A DNA stretch of 42,271 bases. Origin: Fidelibacterota bacterium. Lineage in GTDB: Bacteria > Fidelibacterota > Fidelibacteria > Fidelibacterales > Fidelibacteraceae. Below, in pieces: positions 15,701 to 23,109 of the stretch (positions are counted from its first letter, which is position 1; every line of letters starts with the position of its first letter). The position numbers were made by a program, and so were the translations under genes. The stretch spans positions 1 through 42,271 of the forward strand of contig JAQULT010000012.1 in NCBI GenBank assembly GCA_028718545.1, read 5' to 3'. The notes under the pieces were generated by a model. That model was not told where the DNA came from. It did not search any database and saw only the letters and a program-made list of their open reading frames with translations.

Positions 15701-18557
15701 CGACTCAAGCAAAAAGAAGCTCCTTGAAAAACTCGGGGTCTTGCTGAATACGACAAAACAGCACGAGATCTACCCAATCCTGCAAGATCCTTCTGTAGAA
15801 AAATATCAGGAATTGCCCTTGAAAGGCTGGCTGAAAAAGGACAAGCACTTTGTACAGGTCAATGGGACGCTTGATCTGCTTTACCGCCAAAACGGGCAGT
15901 GGCGGGTCCTGGATTTCAAGACCGACAGCACAAAAGACAGACTGGCGTCCTACGAAAAGCAGCTGATGACCTACTGCTGGATGCTGAAACAGGCATACGG
16001 TATTGCGGCAGCGGCGAAAATATTCTTCGTTTCCCTGAATGAGACCCTTGATGTTTCCTGGAGCGCCGAATATTTTAACGGCCTGCCTCTGGGTCCGGGG
16101 TTCCGGCCGGCCCTGCCGGATTCGCATACGGATGCCCGGGCATTGTCCGAACGCATTGGGGAAGGAAAACATTTGTTGTTTTGCACTTCCGCCCATCATG
16201 AAGAACAGATCTGGCTTTCTTTGGTAAAATCGGGCAAAATGCGCCCGGATATTAACGTAACGACCCTCAGCAAATGGGTCGCATCCCTTTACCGGAAAAA
16301 CACTTCACAGGACCGTTTGCGTTTGATGATACAAAGATCCGATGATCGTTTACTGCCGGGAACGGTCGACTACCTTGCAAAGGCCTGCCGGGAACATGAA
16401 ATGCAAAACGGTGAGATCCGTCCGGAATTTTTATCCGTCTACGAAAAAATCAAGAAAGATCCCGCATACCTTCCCGCCGATCTGCCGTACCGTTATGCGG
16501 ATATCAGGGACGTACATATCGCTTTTATCGACAATACGCCGGCGGATGAACCGGAAAAAGAACTGATGGCAAGACTGCGTTTGCACAATACCTGTTTTGA
16601 CTGCAGCCTGCTCCCGCAAAGACAGGGGAAGCAATTTGATCTTATTGAGGCATTTTCGCCCCGGGAAGAGGTCTTTGCGGTGGCAAGACATATCCGGGAA
16701 AGCGCCGGGGAAAACACCGATATTCTGATCACGGTTTCAAGCATGGAAAAATATACGCCGCATTTGAAAAGGATTTTTCCCCAGATGGGTTTGCAGGTCA
16801 GATTCACGGACCTGAAACCCCTTAAAGAATACCCTCTGAGCACCCTTGTTCTGAATGTGATCCGCTTGTCAACCCTTGCCCAGCCGCTATGGAAGGACCT
16901 TGCAGCGATTCTTTTACATCCGCTGATGAAGGCAGACCCCGAACTTCTGCGTTATGATAAACAGATCCGCAGCGAGCCCTGGAAAGAAAGAGCCCTGCCG
17001 CAGGAGGCTTTGGCCTTTATTGATAAATATCAGGCAAAAACAGCGGATGAACTGAAGAAGAAGATCGAAGATCTTATTCTGAATTATCGCCTTGAAGACA
17101 GTTGCGGCGAGGATAGGGTTTGCGAAAAGTTACTTTTAATACTTGCTGAAATTACCCGGGATCTCCAGGACATGCGTGCCGTTTACGGATTACCGGACCT
17201 TTACAGAGAAATGAAGACACGGGTCAACAAGGCGGGACTTCCGCGCAAAGATCAGCCTAACGGAATCCCCGTTGTGGGTTTTCTGGACAGCATGGGCGCC
17301 GTTCCGGAAAGACTTTATGTCATGGGTATGGTCGAAGGTGAAATCCCACGCCCGGAAAACGAAAATCCCTGCCTGAACCGAAAAGAAAAACGCTCGCTGG
17401 AACTGAACCGGCATTTTATGGACTATTGGAAAACTCTGGGAAACAGGGTGCTTTTTACGGTTTCACGGCATGCCGAAGACGGTACCGAACAAAACCGTTC
17501 CAGTTTTTTACAGGATCTGGACCTAAGACTGATCGCCTGCGGGGATCCCGGACCGAGGACATCGCTGCTTGCCTACGATTCTTGCATGATCAGAGGTGGA
17601 GACGGGGATATTATCCGCCGGCATAACGAGATCGTATCGGACCGGAAAGGTATCTTTTCCGGTCGGGTAAACGATGTGAAAAAAGAATTTCGTTTGCCGG
17701 TGACAAGCATTGATACGCTCCTTGCCTGTCCCCAGCGTTTTTATTATGACAGGATACTGGAGCTGCGTTTGAACGATGCGGACGAAAGTAAGCATTGGGC
17801 TATGCTGAAAGGCAGCGTCATTCACCGGACCTTTGAATACTTTACAAAAGAAAACGGATTCGCATTGGCGCCCGACCCCGCTCTTGCGCTGCTGAAAAAA
17901 TGCCTGTTTCAGGTGCTTGATGAAGAAAAGATATCTATTGAGGATCCCTTTCAGGCGGATATCTTCCGGGATTATATCCGGGATCTTGAACCCGGATCGG
18001 AAACGAACGGTCTGGTCAAACTGCTGAAAGAGATTCATCGAATATTCCCGGAATACGGCGAGATCGTCGCAGAAAAAGATTTTGAGGATTTTCCTCTGGC
18101 ATACGGGAATGTTAAGGTATATCTCCGCGGCCGTATTGACAGGCTGATGATCGATAAGACCGGGAAAAGACTGGTAGCGGCGGATTATAAAACCGGCAAT
18201 ATCACCCTTTCGGATTTGAAGAAAATGCTGCTATCTCAGCTTTATCTTTATGCGCGGAAATGTAAAGCGGATTTTCCCGGGTACGCGGTCAGAGCGGCCT
18301 ATGAACGTGTTGCGGATGCGAAGAATACAAAGATCCATATTTTCTTAGAGAATGAGGGGCTCTTTGCTCAGGAGAACTCCAAGAAAGGCAATGCCTTTCG
18401 TATCGATGAATTCGAAAAGCATCTGGAAGCCCTTTTTCTTCAGATCGCTGAAGGAAAATATTATCTGACTGAGCGGGCTTTCCGGGATGCCTGTAAAAAT
18501 TGTTCGCATGAAGGCTTATGCCGGAAGAACAGCCGCATGCGGAATGTTATGCCGTAA
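12753..18557 (+). CDS. AddA-AddB fusion: helicase-nuclease for double-strand-break repair in one polypeptide
   Basis: This uninterrupted 1934-residue protein joins both subunits of an AddAB-type recombinational helicase-nuclease. Residues 1 to about 1120 are AddA-like: Walker A AGAGKT at 22-27, the ITFTKKAAGEM block, Walker B DEFQDTN at about 407-413, GDRKQSIFRF at about 437-446, LLTIHKAKGLEYP near 760 and RIFYVALTRA near 832. A PD-(D/E)XK nuclease follows (GTLDLL near 1036, VLDFKT near 1053, QLMTYCWML near 1070). From about 1140 the sequence is AddB-like: a helicase fold without a Walker A, then a second nuclease (GRIDRLM near 1792, ADYKTGN near 1811). Four cysteines (1659, 1914, 1917, 1923) have the C...CxxCx5C spacing of the AddB Fe-S cluster. 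The complex would resect DNA ends for RecA loading. A two-TM protein gene follows after 11 bases. Confidence 0.9.
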   Translation: MEKTPLEHALDVSSSVFIQACAGAGKTFALTKRYAAILDDFAREAEAGAVPEQTDHKKILVITFTKKAAGEMRERTRQDISILLSGKEIPELKGKDFCPTLRDHRSAAVQTYIHNLTNTFSQNAISTIDSFCGGLIKEFAHKLDLDPQFALQEDAESQRFLDENLEDWLKKKVKGDPHAFDVLLQELNFEQIRRALKTLYGSREVLDEYSRRIEEETEEKIWREWLQRYTPDADIEGLAAAFEVLWNNTRSACSDPEDNLYKLLESAYQEYCLLKRNDLLEFRSGFLSIIRNSGFLTTENCYKKNLPGNKQNWEDKKAAADAWYDLLKTMVDVNDLVQSPGPQDKKIIPLLKELIALYRDFNLYYSERKSGRNVLDFSDVIIKTHELLNRHKDVRKQIGKRFRHIMLDEFQDTNPMRWEIIRMIFEAGKDTRLFIVGDRKQSIFRFNHADVTVMNKAEALVRERKGKILDFNDNYRSSEIFVNEGINPLIGSILPSKDDVNEAYEADFQPTRHRIAKTNITPALEMHWCNIPDEKDDSNYSALHAARHVRELLEKYQDSAIDCEGKPLIGVLFRKFTNIDDYLQVFRRFDIPFSIVGGKGFYNTPPLLDVLHFLSVLDNPFDDHALIALLRSPFIGLPDTAIHRLSERKNKDISLFEIMEDHAELRESRDLILSWIEAAGKMPPDELIAGILDRDYRELGYVSELLPQQQLANLDKAINIIRGMQRKGNTLREIREYFYYQSKQETPEAQALYPGTAKVHLLTIHKAKGLEYPIVIIPEMNSKGSAGRDNIRFGRSGGHAEISLALSDQVKPGLLLKLKEIGDREDDAEDKRIFYVALTRAVYKACFLGEGANKCEKNTAWYNYVLKPQGLIGDEDKALDPGDWPQETIRQIGYETLQTGTVWNRHETKEWKELPAAEDPGSYCYRSPHDLMGDGGNRDFREKSTAVDGLALGTLYHHCIEQKHFDLSACHEEIHAMIDSQFPDSSKKKLLEKLGVLLNTTKQHEIYPILQDPSVEKYQELPLKGWLKKDKHFVQVNGTLDLLYRQNGQWRVLDFKTDSTKDRLASYEKQLMTYCWMLKQAYGIAAAAKIFFVSLNETLDVSWSAEYFNGLPLGPGFRPALPDSHTDARALSERIGEGKHLLFCTSAHHEEQIWLSLVKSGKMRPDINVTTLSKWVASLYRKNTSQDRLRLMIQRSDDRLLPGTVDYLAKACREHEMQNGEIRPEFLSVYEKIKKDPAYLPADLPYRYADIRDVHIAFIDNTPADEPEKELMARLRLHNTCFDCSLLPQRQGKQFDLIEAFSPREEVFAVARHIRESAGENTDILITVSSMEKYTPHLKRIFPQMGLQVRFTDLKPLKEYPLSTLVLNVIRLSTLAQPLWKDLAAILLHPLMKADPELLRYDKQIRSEPWKERALPQEALAFIDKYQAKTADELKKKIEDLILNYRLEDSCGEDRVCEKLLLILAEITRDLQDMRAVYGLPDLYREMKTRVNKAGLPRKDQPNGIPVVGFLDSMGAVPERLYVMGMVEGEIPRPENENPCLNRKEKRSLELNRHFMDYWKTLGNRVLFTVSRHAEDGTEQNRSSFLQDLDLRLIACGDPGPRTSLLAYDSCMIRGGDGDIIRRHNEIVSDRKGIFSGRVNDVKKEFRLPVTSIDTLLACPQRFYYDRILELRLNDADESKHWAMLKGSVIHRTFEYFTKENGFALAPDPALALLKKCLFQVLDEEKISIEDPFQADIFRDYIRDLEPGSETNGLVKLLKEIHRIFPEYGEIVAEKDFEDFPLAYGNVKVYLRGRIDRLMIDKTGKRLVAADYKTGNITLSDLKKMLLSQLYLYARKCKADFPGYAVRAAYERVADAKNTKIHIFLENEGLFAQENSKKGNAFRIDEFEKHLEALFLQIAEGKYYLTERAFRDACKNCSHEGLCRKNSRMRNVMP

Positions 18558-18568
18558 AGGAGAACAGG

Positions 18569-18952
18569 ATGAACGATTTTTTAATGCAAGAGCTGCAGCG
18601 GGTCTATTCGCCCGAACAGCAAAAGGATCTCGGCAAAGAGGACGTGAAGAAGTGGGTGCGGAAAACACGGCTGAAACAACTGTTGTTCATCTTTTTTGAA
18701 AGCGTGATCCTGCTGGGTTTCGGTATCGGGAACCTGATGAACAATCCCGTCCGTTCATTTTCTTTTGCATTGGGTGTCCTCTGCCTTATCGTCTGGCCTT
18801 TCCTGGCAGTGAATATCCATCGCTATCTGAAAAAGCTGGATTACGGGGAAGAAGATCTGGATCAGATCGTACTGAAATTGGGTCGAAAGGATATTCCGGC
18901 TGCTGAAAAGGATCCTGACGGGGAGAATGCTGAGAATTCCGGTAAAGAATAA
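18569..18952 (+). CDS. Small membrane protein with two transmembrane segments (2TM-type)
   Basis: The chosen ATG at 18569 follows an AAGGAG site six bases upstream and gives 127 residues; an in-frame ATG at 18518 lies inside the fusion gene and has no such site. Two hydrophobic segments are clear (LLFIFFESVILLGFGIGNLM and FALGVLCLIVWPFLAVNIHRYL), flanked by a charged N-terminal helix and an acidic C-terminal tail. The layout resembles 2TM-domain proteins, but I cannot assign a function. It starts 11 bases after the AddAB fusion gene and is probably co-transcribed with it. Confidence 0.75.
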   Translation: MNDFLMQELQRVYSPEQQKDLGKEDVKKWVRKTRLKQLLFIFFESVILLGFGIGNLMNNPVRSFSFALGVLCLIVWPFLAVNIHRYLKKLDYGEEDLDQIVLKLGRKDIPAAEKDPDGENAENSGKE

Positions 18953-18954
18953 CA

Positions 18955-18999
18955 TTGTTGATGAAAGATCAAATCCCGTTACAGGCCTGTCATCAACAA
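18955..18999. terminator. Candidate hairpin between convergent genes
   Basis: A perfect ten-base inverted repeat (ttgttgatga / tcatcaacaa) encloses a 25-base loop containing the palindrome acaggcctgt. It lies right after the two-TM gene stop and before the convergent membrane-protein gene. No long T run follows, so a terminator role is only suggested by its position. Confidence 0.35.
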
Positions 19000-19013
19000 A
19001 ATGACAGAGATAT

Positions 19014-19700
19014 TCAGGTAATAGATCCGGATTCGTGCCGTGTATGATAAAGTTTTTCAATTTTATGCCGGTGCAAAACAATGACAAGATAGCCCAGCAG
19101 CGAAAGCGCCATCACAATAAACCATAATTCAAAGATCCCCGTTTGTCCCTGAATGATCAGGGAGGACATGCTGCCGATCAGGATCAGTAATTCCCAGTTG
19201 CGGAGCAGGATCCAAAGCCGGGGTTTGGTTCTGCCGAGATAAAGTACAAAAGGGTGCAGTGCGGTAAGGGTGCTCATAACATAGAAAAAGGTGGTCCATT
19301 TGTGAATAACATGCCAGATGAACATTTCTTCTTTCAAAGAAGGGATCAGAGCGGTAACGATCAAAAAGAACGTGGCGCAGTAAATACTGATATAGGCATA
19401 ACGGGCAGGATATTGTTCAAGGCGGAAGAGGCACAGCGCCGCGGTCTGGATTGCCAGTCCGACATAGACAGCCCAGAGGATATACCATTCCCGGTAGTGG
19501 AAATAATTACCGATCTTACTGAAGGTGTACTGAAAAGGATCTTCCAGTGTACCGTAGATAAGGGTAGCGACAAGGGCAAGGAAAAGTAGAACAACCAGAA
19601 CATTCCGCCGGAAATTTAGCTTCCGGATCGCGTTGAGAAGCGCTTCTTGATTCCGGATGCGATGAAAAGGCATGTCCGGTGCTTTCGGTTTGGCGGGCAT
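19014..19700 (-). CDS. Multi-pass membrane protein, possibly DUF998-like
   Basis: The 228-residue protein has six predicted membrane helices, for example VLVVLLFLALVATLIYGTL, WYILWAVYVGLAIQTAALCLF, YAYISIYCATFFLIVTALIP and a final FIVMALSLLGYLVIVLH, with a short basic N-terminus. The first loop FSKIGNYFHYREWYILWAVY recalls the DUF998 pattern, but the match is weak. The gene has no Shine-Dalgarno site; a promoter-like pair of boxes ends five bases before the ATG. It lies downstream of pyrC on the same strand, separated by 94 bases. Function unknown. Confidence 0.7.
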   Translation of the reverse strand: MPAKPKAPDMPFHRIRNQEALLNAIRKLNFRRNVLVVLLFLALVATLIYGTLEDPFQYTFSKIGNYFHYREWYILWAVYVGLAIQTAALCLFRLEQYPARYAYISIYCATFFLIVTALIPSLKEEMFIWHVIHKWTTFFYVMSTLTALHPFVLYLGRTKPRLWILLRNWELLILIGSMSSLIIQGQTGIFELWFIVMALSLLGYLVIVLHRHKIEKLYHTRHESGSIT

Positions 19701-19705
19701 AAGGA

Positions 19706-19734
19706 AAAATAAAAACAGAAGCGCACTTTAACAA
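19706..19734 (-). promoter_or_regulatory. Promoter abutting the membrane-protein ATG (possible leaderless mRNA)
   Basis: The minus strand reads TTGTTA (19734-19729), a 17-base spacer, TATTTT (19711-19706), five bases and then ATG at 19700. Both boxes match consensus at four of six positions with ideal spacing. No ribosome-binding site is present. Confidence 0.4.
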
Positions 19735-19794
19735 GTATTTTAGGCCTCTCGCTTGAATGAAACACTTTCGGTGTATTATCGAAAAAAAAGGCGT

Positions 19795-20829
19795 TCAGAT
19801 CTTCCCCCGCAGGTTTCGGTATGCATTCACTTCATATTCACCCGAAAGCTCGACCGGCAAGATCTCCCGGTAAGGGAGCTTAATACCAAAAACCTCTTCA
19901 ACATTGTCGTGTGTGATACGGCGGATAAAGGCTTCGCCGGCACCGTTTTTGCGCAGCAGCTCTATCAGGTAGGGCAGAACCGGAAAGCCCGGGATTCCGG
20001 AGGCGTAGGGGGCTTCCATTTTCTCTTTGCGCAGATGCGGCGCATGATCGGTTTCGATCCAGTTGATCCTGTCTTCGAAAAGCAGGGACAGGAGGCCTGC
20101 CTGCTCCTGCGGATCCCGCAGCGGCGGGTTCATTTTCAGCAGTAAACCCTCAGATTCTTCCATCATCAGGTCGTTAAGCAGCAGGTGGTGTGGTGTTACG
20201 CCGCAGCTGATGCGGAAACTCGCCTTTTCGCGGGCATTTTCAAGCATATTAACACTTTCGGGAAGCGTGATATGACAAATATGAAGGGTTCCGCCGAAAC
20301 CGCTTTCCTCCGCCATCTTCAGCAGGAGGGAAATGGCGTGCAGTTCCGCGACCGGCGGCCGGGCCAGGGTGTGGGTAATGGGGTGTGCCGGGTCCCAGGA
20401 AGCCGGTGAGAAAAAACTTTCCGATTCAGCATGTACGGCCAGAACGCCCGTATAGGCGTTTTCGGCCAGTGTCCGGAATACCCTTTTCTGTTCCGCTTCG
20501 TCGATTACCGCAAGTTCACCCGTTGATCTTCCCGCAAACAACTTCAGTCCGACCACGGATGCAAATTCCCGTACACAATCCGTCGCTTCCCGAATCTGTT
20601 CCGGATTGGCGCTCAGGCCGCAGTAGAGTCCGTAAAATACATCACTGTCCGTTTCTTTTGCCAATTTCAGGCGGCGCAGAACATCCTTGCGGCGAAGGAT
20701 GGGCGGACTGGTGTTCGGCATATCGAAAACGCCGCTGATACCCAGGCGTCCGGCAACGGAAAGTCCGTGCTGCAGAGTTTCCTTATGCCGTTGTTCCTCA
20801 TCGCGGAGATGCACATGGGGATCGATCAT
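19795..20829 (-). CDS. pyrC: Dihydroorotase
   Basis: The 344-residue amidohydrolase interconverts carbamoyl-aspartate and dihydroorotate in pyrimidine synthesis. It begins almost directly with the metal motif DPHVHLRD (H5, H7), so it lacks the short N-terminal beta-sandwich of type I dihydroorotases. Further signatures are FDMPNTSPP, the GLKLFAG segment expected to hold the bridging carbamylated Lys, HAES, HICHIT, CGVTPHHLLL and the catalytic ETDHAPH. The ilvE stop lies 24 bases upstream, so dNK, ilvE and this gene are probably one transcript. The start codon is preceded only by a weak GGA, which fits coupling to ilvE. Confidence 0.9.
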   Translation of the reverse strand: MIDPHVHLRDEEQRHKETLQHGLSVAGRLGISGVFDMPNTSPPILRRKDVLRRLKLAKETDSDVFYGLYCGLSANPEQIREATDCVREFASVVGLKLFAGRSTGELAVIDEAEQKRVFRTLAENAYTGVLAVHAESESFFSPASWDPAHPITHTLARPPVAELHAISLLLKMAEESGFGGTLHICHITLPESVNMLENAREKASFRISCGVTPHHLLLNDLMMEESEGLLLKMNPPLRDPQEQAGLLSLLFEDRINWIETDHAPHLRKEKMEAPYASGIPGFPVLPYLIELLRKNGAGEAFIRRITHDNVEEVFGIKLPYREILPVELSGEYEVNAYRNLRGKI

Positions 20830-20853
20830 GGTTTTTTTCCGGTCTTGCCGATC

Positions 20854-21924
20854 TTAGTCCTTCTTTATTTCCACGGTCCAGCCGTAGGGATCCTTCCGTT
20901 TTCCGTACTGAATGCCCAGAAGCGCTTCATACATCGTTTTTGCATAAGGACCGACTTCATTGTTATTGATGACAATATCTTCTCCGTCATCGTAGCCGAT
21001 ACGTCCGACGGGAGCGATCGTGGCAGCGGTGCCGGTGCCGAAACATTCCTGCAGACTTCCTTTTTTGGCGGCCTTTATGATCTCCTTGAAGGCGATTTTG
21101 CGTTCCTCGACCTTCCATCCCAGATCTTTTGCCAGCTGCAGTACGCTTTCGCGGGTAATGCCGGCCAGAATAGTACCCTGTTTCAGGGTTGGGGTGACCA
21201 GGGTGTCGTCGATCACGAACATAATGTTCATGGTACCGACCTCATCTACATATTTATGTTCAAGACCGTCCAGCCACATGATCTGTTTATATCCCTTTTG
21301 CTGTGCCTTTTTAGCGGCATAGAGGCTTTGAGCATAATTGGCGGCCGCCTTAACGTGTCCGGTGCCGCCCGGTGCCGCCCGGGTGAATTCTTTGGTGGCA
21401 TAGATGCCGACCGTTTGCAGATTGCGACCATAGTAAGCGTCCACCGGTGTGGTAATGATCATGAAATAATAGGTCTCACTGATCTTGACGCCCAGAGTGG
21501 GGTCGGTTGCAAAAATAAAAGGGCGGATATACAGCGAGGAACCCAGGTGCGGCGGAGTAAAATCCTGATCCAGCGTAATCAGTTCGATCAATTCTTCCAA
21601 GGTCTTCTTTTCGTCGATCCGGGGGATAGCCATGCGTTCCGCAGAACGGTTTAGGCGGGCGAAATTTTGTTCCGGCCGGAAAAGGCGCACGATACCGTCT
21701 TCACCGCGAAACGCTTTCATTCCCTCAAAAATGCTTTGCGCGTAATGCAGAGTGATGTTTGCCGGACTTAATAAGATATCCCCGTAAGGAAGGATCTCGG
21801 ATTCCTGCCACGTCCCGTTTACATAGCGCCGAAGCAGCATATGGTCGCCATAATATTTTCCGAAGCCCAAATTGCTGAAATCAACTTCCGGCAGCTTGCT
21901 GACGGGCCGTTTTTTCACATTCAT
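20854..21924 (-). CDS. ilvE: Branched-chain amino acid aminotransferase
   Basis: The 356-residue class-IV PLP enzyme transfers the amino group between Leu, Ile or Val and 2-oxoglutarate. It is of the longer BCAT type (B. subtilis YwaA/eukaryote-like): GFGKYYGDHMLL, YAQSIFEGMKAFRGEDG, RLNRSAERMAIP, LYIRPFIFATDPTLGV, then GHVKAAANYAQSL with the likely PLP lysine, and DGLEHKYVDEVGTMNIMF. The ATG at 21924 has GAGGTG four bases upstream; an in-frame GTG at 21936 overlaps that site and is less likely. The ribosome-binding site overlaps the stop of the kinase gene, indicating an operon. Confidence 0.93.
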   Translation of the reverse strand: MNVKKRPVSKLPEVDFSNLGFGKYYGDHMLLRRYVNGTWQESEILPYGDILLSPANITLHYAQSIFEGMKAFRGEDGIVRLFRPEQNFARLNRSAERMAIPRIDEKKTLEELIELITLDQDFTPPHLGSSLYIRPFIFATDPTLGVKISETYYFMIITTPVDAYYGRNLQTVGIYATKEFTRAAPGGTGHVKAAANYAQSLYAAKKAQQKGYKQIMWLDGLEHKYVDEVGTMNIMFVIDDTLVTPTLKQGTILAGITRESVLQLAKDLGWKVEERKIAFKEIIKAAKKGSLQECFGTGTAATIAPVGRIGYDDGEDIVINNNEVGPYAKTMYEALLGIQYGKRKDPYGWTVEIKKD

Positions 21925-21932
21925 ACTCCACC

Positions 21933-22559
21933 TCACTGATTTATTTTTGTGTAAATATCCTGAAATATTCGTTCACAGTAAGCGGGATCGGTATGGAAAT
22001 CCTTGCCGTCGGTCCGTACGACCAGAACGGGTATTTCCCCGCTTTTTTGCAGCTCACCGATCCAGCGGTCATAGTAAATGTTCAGACGGTGCAAATATTC
22101 GAGATCGATATTTTGTTCGTAATCGCGTCCGCGTTTTTTGATCCGCGAGATCAGACTGTCCGTAGAAGCCTGCAGGTAAACGATGAGATCGGGCGGACGC
22201 AGATAGGAGGTCATTTCCTTGAAAAGTTCCTGGTAATTTTCCCAGTCCCGGTCGTCCATCTTTTTCAGGTCATGAATACTGCGCGCAAAGATCTTGGCAT
22301 CTTCGTAGATCGTGCGGTCCTGAACGATGGTATTGCTCAGCTTCTGAATCTTTTTCTGGACCTGAAAACGCTTGGAAAGGAAGTAGATCTGAAGATTAAA
22401 ACTCCAGCGCAGCATATCATGATAGAAATCTTTCAGATAAGGGTTGTCCACGACCACCTCGTAATGCGGGTCCCAGCCGAAGCGCTGACAGAGCAGGTCT
22501 GTGAACGTGGTTTTTCCGACGCCGATATTTCCGGCAATTCCGATAAATTTGTGTTTCAT
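21933..22559 (-). CDS. Deoxynucleoside kinase
   Basis: The 208-residue protein belongs to the dNK/dCK/dGK family that phosphorylates deoxynucleosides for salvage. The P-loop is GNIGVGKTT at 10-18. The family's [DE]-R-[ST] element appears as VQDRTIYEDAKIF, and the lid region carries RIKKRGRDYEQ. LRPPDLIVYLQAS is the typical strand before the lid. Length and motifs fit the bacterial dNKs well; the preferred base cannot be read from sequence. It is the first gene of a probable dNK-ilvE-pyrC operon. No strong ribosome-binding site is visible before the ATG. Confidence 0.92.
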   Translation of the reverse strand: MKHKFIGIAGNIGVGKTTFTDLLCQRFGWDPHYEVVVDNPYLKDFYHDMLRWSFNLQIYFLSKRFQVQKKIQKLSNTIVQDRTIYEDAKIFARSIHDLKKMDDRDWENYQELFKEMTSYLRPPDLIVYLQASTDSLISRIKKRGRDYEQNIDLEYLHRLNIYYDRWIGELQKSGEIPVLVVRTDGKDFHTDPAYCERIFQDIYTKINQ

Positions 22560-22661
22560 GATCCGGTTTCAGTCTTACCGTTGAAACTTAGCAAATTTAA
22601 GTGATATTTGCGAATAAAAAATGCAGTCAGCAAGGTCAGATACCTCTGCAAAGGATATTCA

Positions 22662-22667
22662 TTGACA
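22662..22667 (+). promoter_or_regulatory. Possible -35 box upstream of the small membrane protein gene
   Basis: A consensus TTGACA lies 78 bases before the gene at 22740, but the expected -10 position (22685-22690, CAAATT) matches poorly. It is offered only as a candidate within the 180-base divergent spacer. Confidence 0.25.
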
Positions 22668-22739
22668 ACGCGCAGGGATTTATGCAAATTTCCAGATGAG
22701 ATCGAAGCGTGAATCTTTAAGGAAAGAAAGAGGTAAAAA

Positions 22740-23012
22740 ATGAAATGTGACACGACGCAGGGAACCTGCAAGGCGGGAAAGATCGTCGGCTGGTGTATTC
22801 TGGGGATCGGACTGGCGTTTTTGTTCGGTTTTGTCATTAAGGGACTCTGGAATGCGCTGATGCCCGAGATCTTTGGTTTGAAAACGATCGGTTACTGGCA
22901 GGCGCTTGGATTGACCATTCTGTCAAGGATTCTTTTTGGCGGAATGCCCAAAGGCGGCACGGAGACAAAAAAAGAGGAAAAAGAGCCTGCTTCACCCGTA
23001 GAAACGGAATAA
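22740..23012 (+). CDS. Small conserved membrane protein (WNxLMPxIFGL...YWQAxGL...ILFG type)
   Basis: The 90-residue protein has a Cys-containing N-terminus, one clear membrane helix (IVGWCILGIGLAFLFGFVIKGLWNALMP) and a second amphipathic or membrane segment (IGYWQALGLTILSRILFGGM), ending in a Lys/Glu-rich tail. I recall the pattern WNxLMPxIFGLxxIxYWQAxGLxxLxxILFG from small uncharacterised proteins in Bacteroidota and related phyla; this is from memory and not checked. A GAGGT ribosome-binding site lies six bases before the ATG. Function is unknown. An inverted repeat that could act as a terminator begins within its last codons. Confidence 0.75.
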   Translation: MKCDTTQGTCKAGKIVGWCILGIGLAFLFGFVIKGLWNALMPEIFGLKTIGYWQALGLTILSRILFGGMPKGGTETKKEEKEPASPVETE

Positions 23013-23063
23013 AGTTCCGGGTTGCGCGATTCCGATCCCGGGATACCGCACAGCAGGCTTTTT
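22984..23063 (+). terminator. Candidate long-loop terminator overlapping the end of the small membrane protein gene
   Basis: An eight-base perfect inverted repeat (agcctgct at 22984-22991, agcaggct at 23052-23059) is followed by a run of five T residues. The 60-base loop contains the palindrome atcccgggat. The 5' arm is inside the coding region, so this is a weak call. Confidence 0.3.
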
Positions 23064-23075
23064 GTCTGAAAATGA

Positions 23076-23104
23076 TTGCATGCATTTCCTTCTTCGTGTA
23101 TTTT
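23076..23104 (+). promoter_or_regulatory. Promoter-like boxes abutting the outer-membrane protein ATG
   Basis: TTGCAT (23076-23081), a 17-base spacer and TATTTT (23099-23104) end five bases before the ATG at 23110. The -35 box is weak (three of six), but geometry and -10 box match the arrangement at 19706-19734. Confidence 0.3.
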
Positions 23105-23109
23105 ACTCC

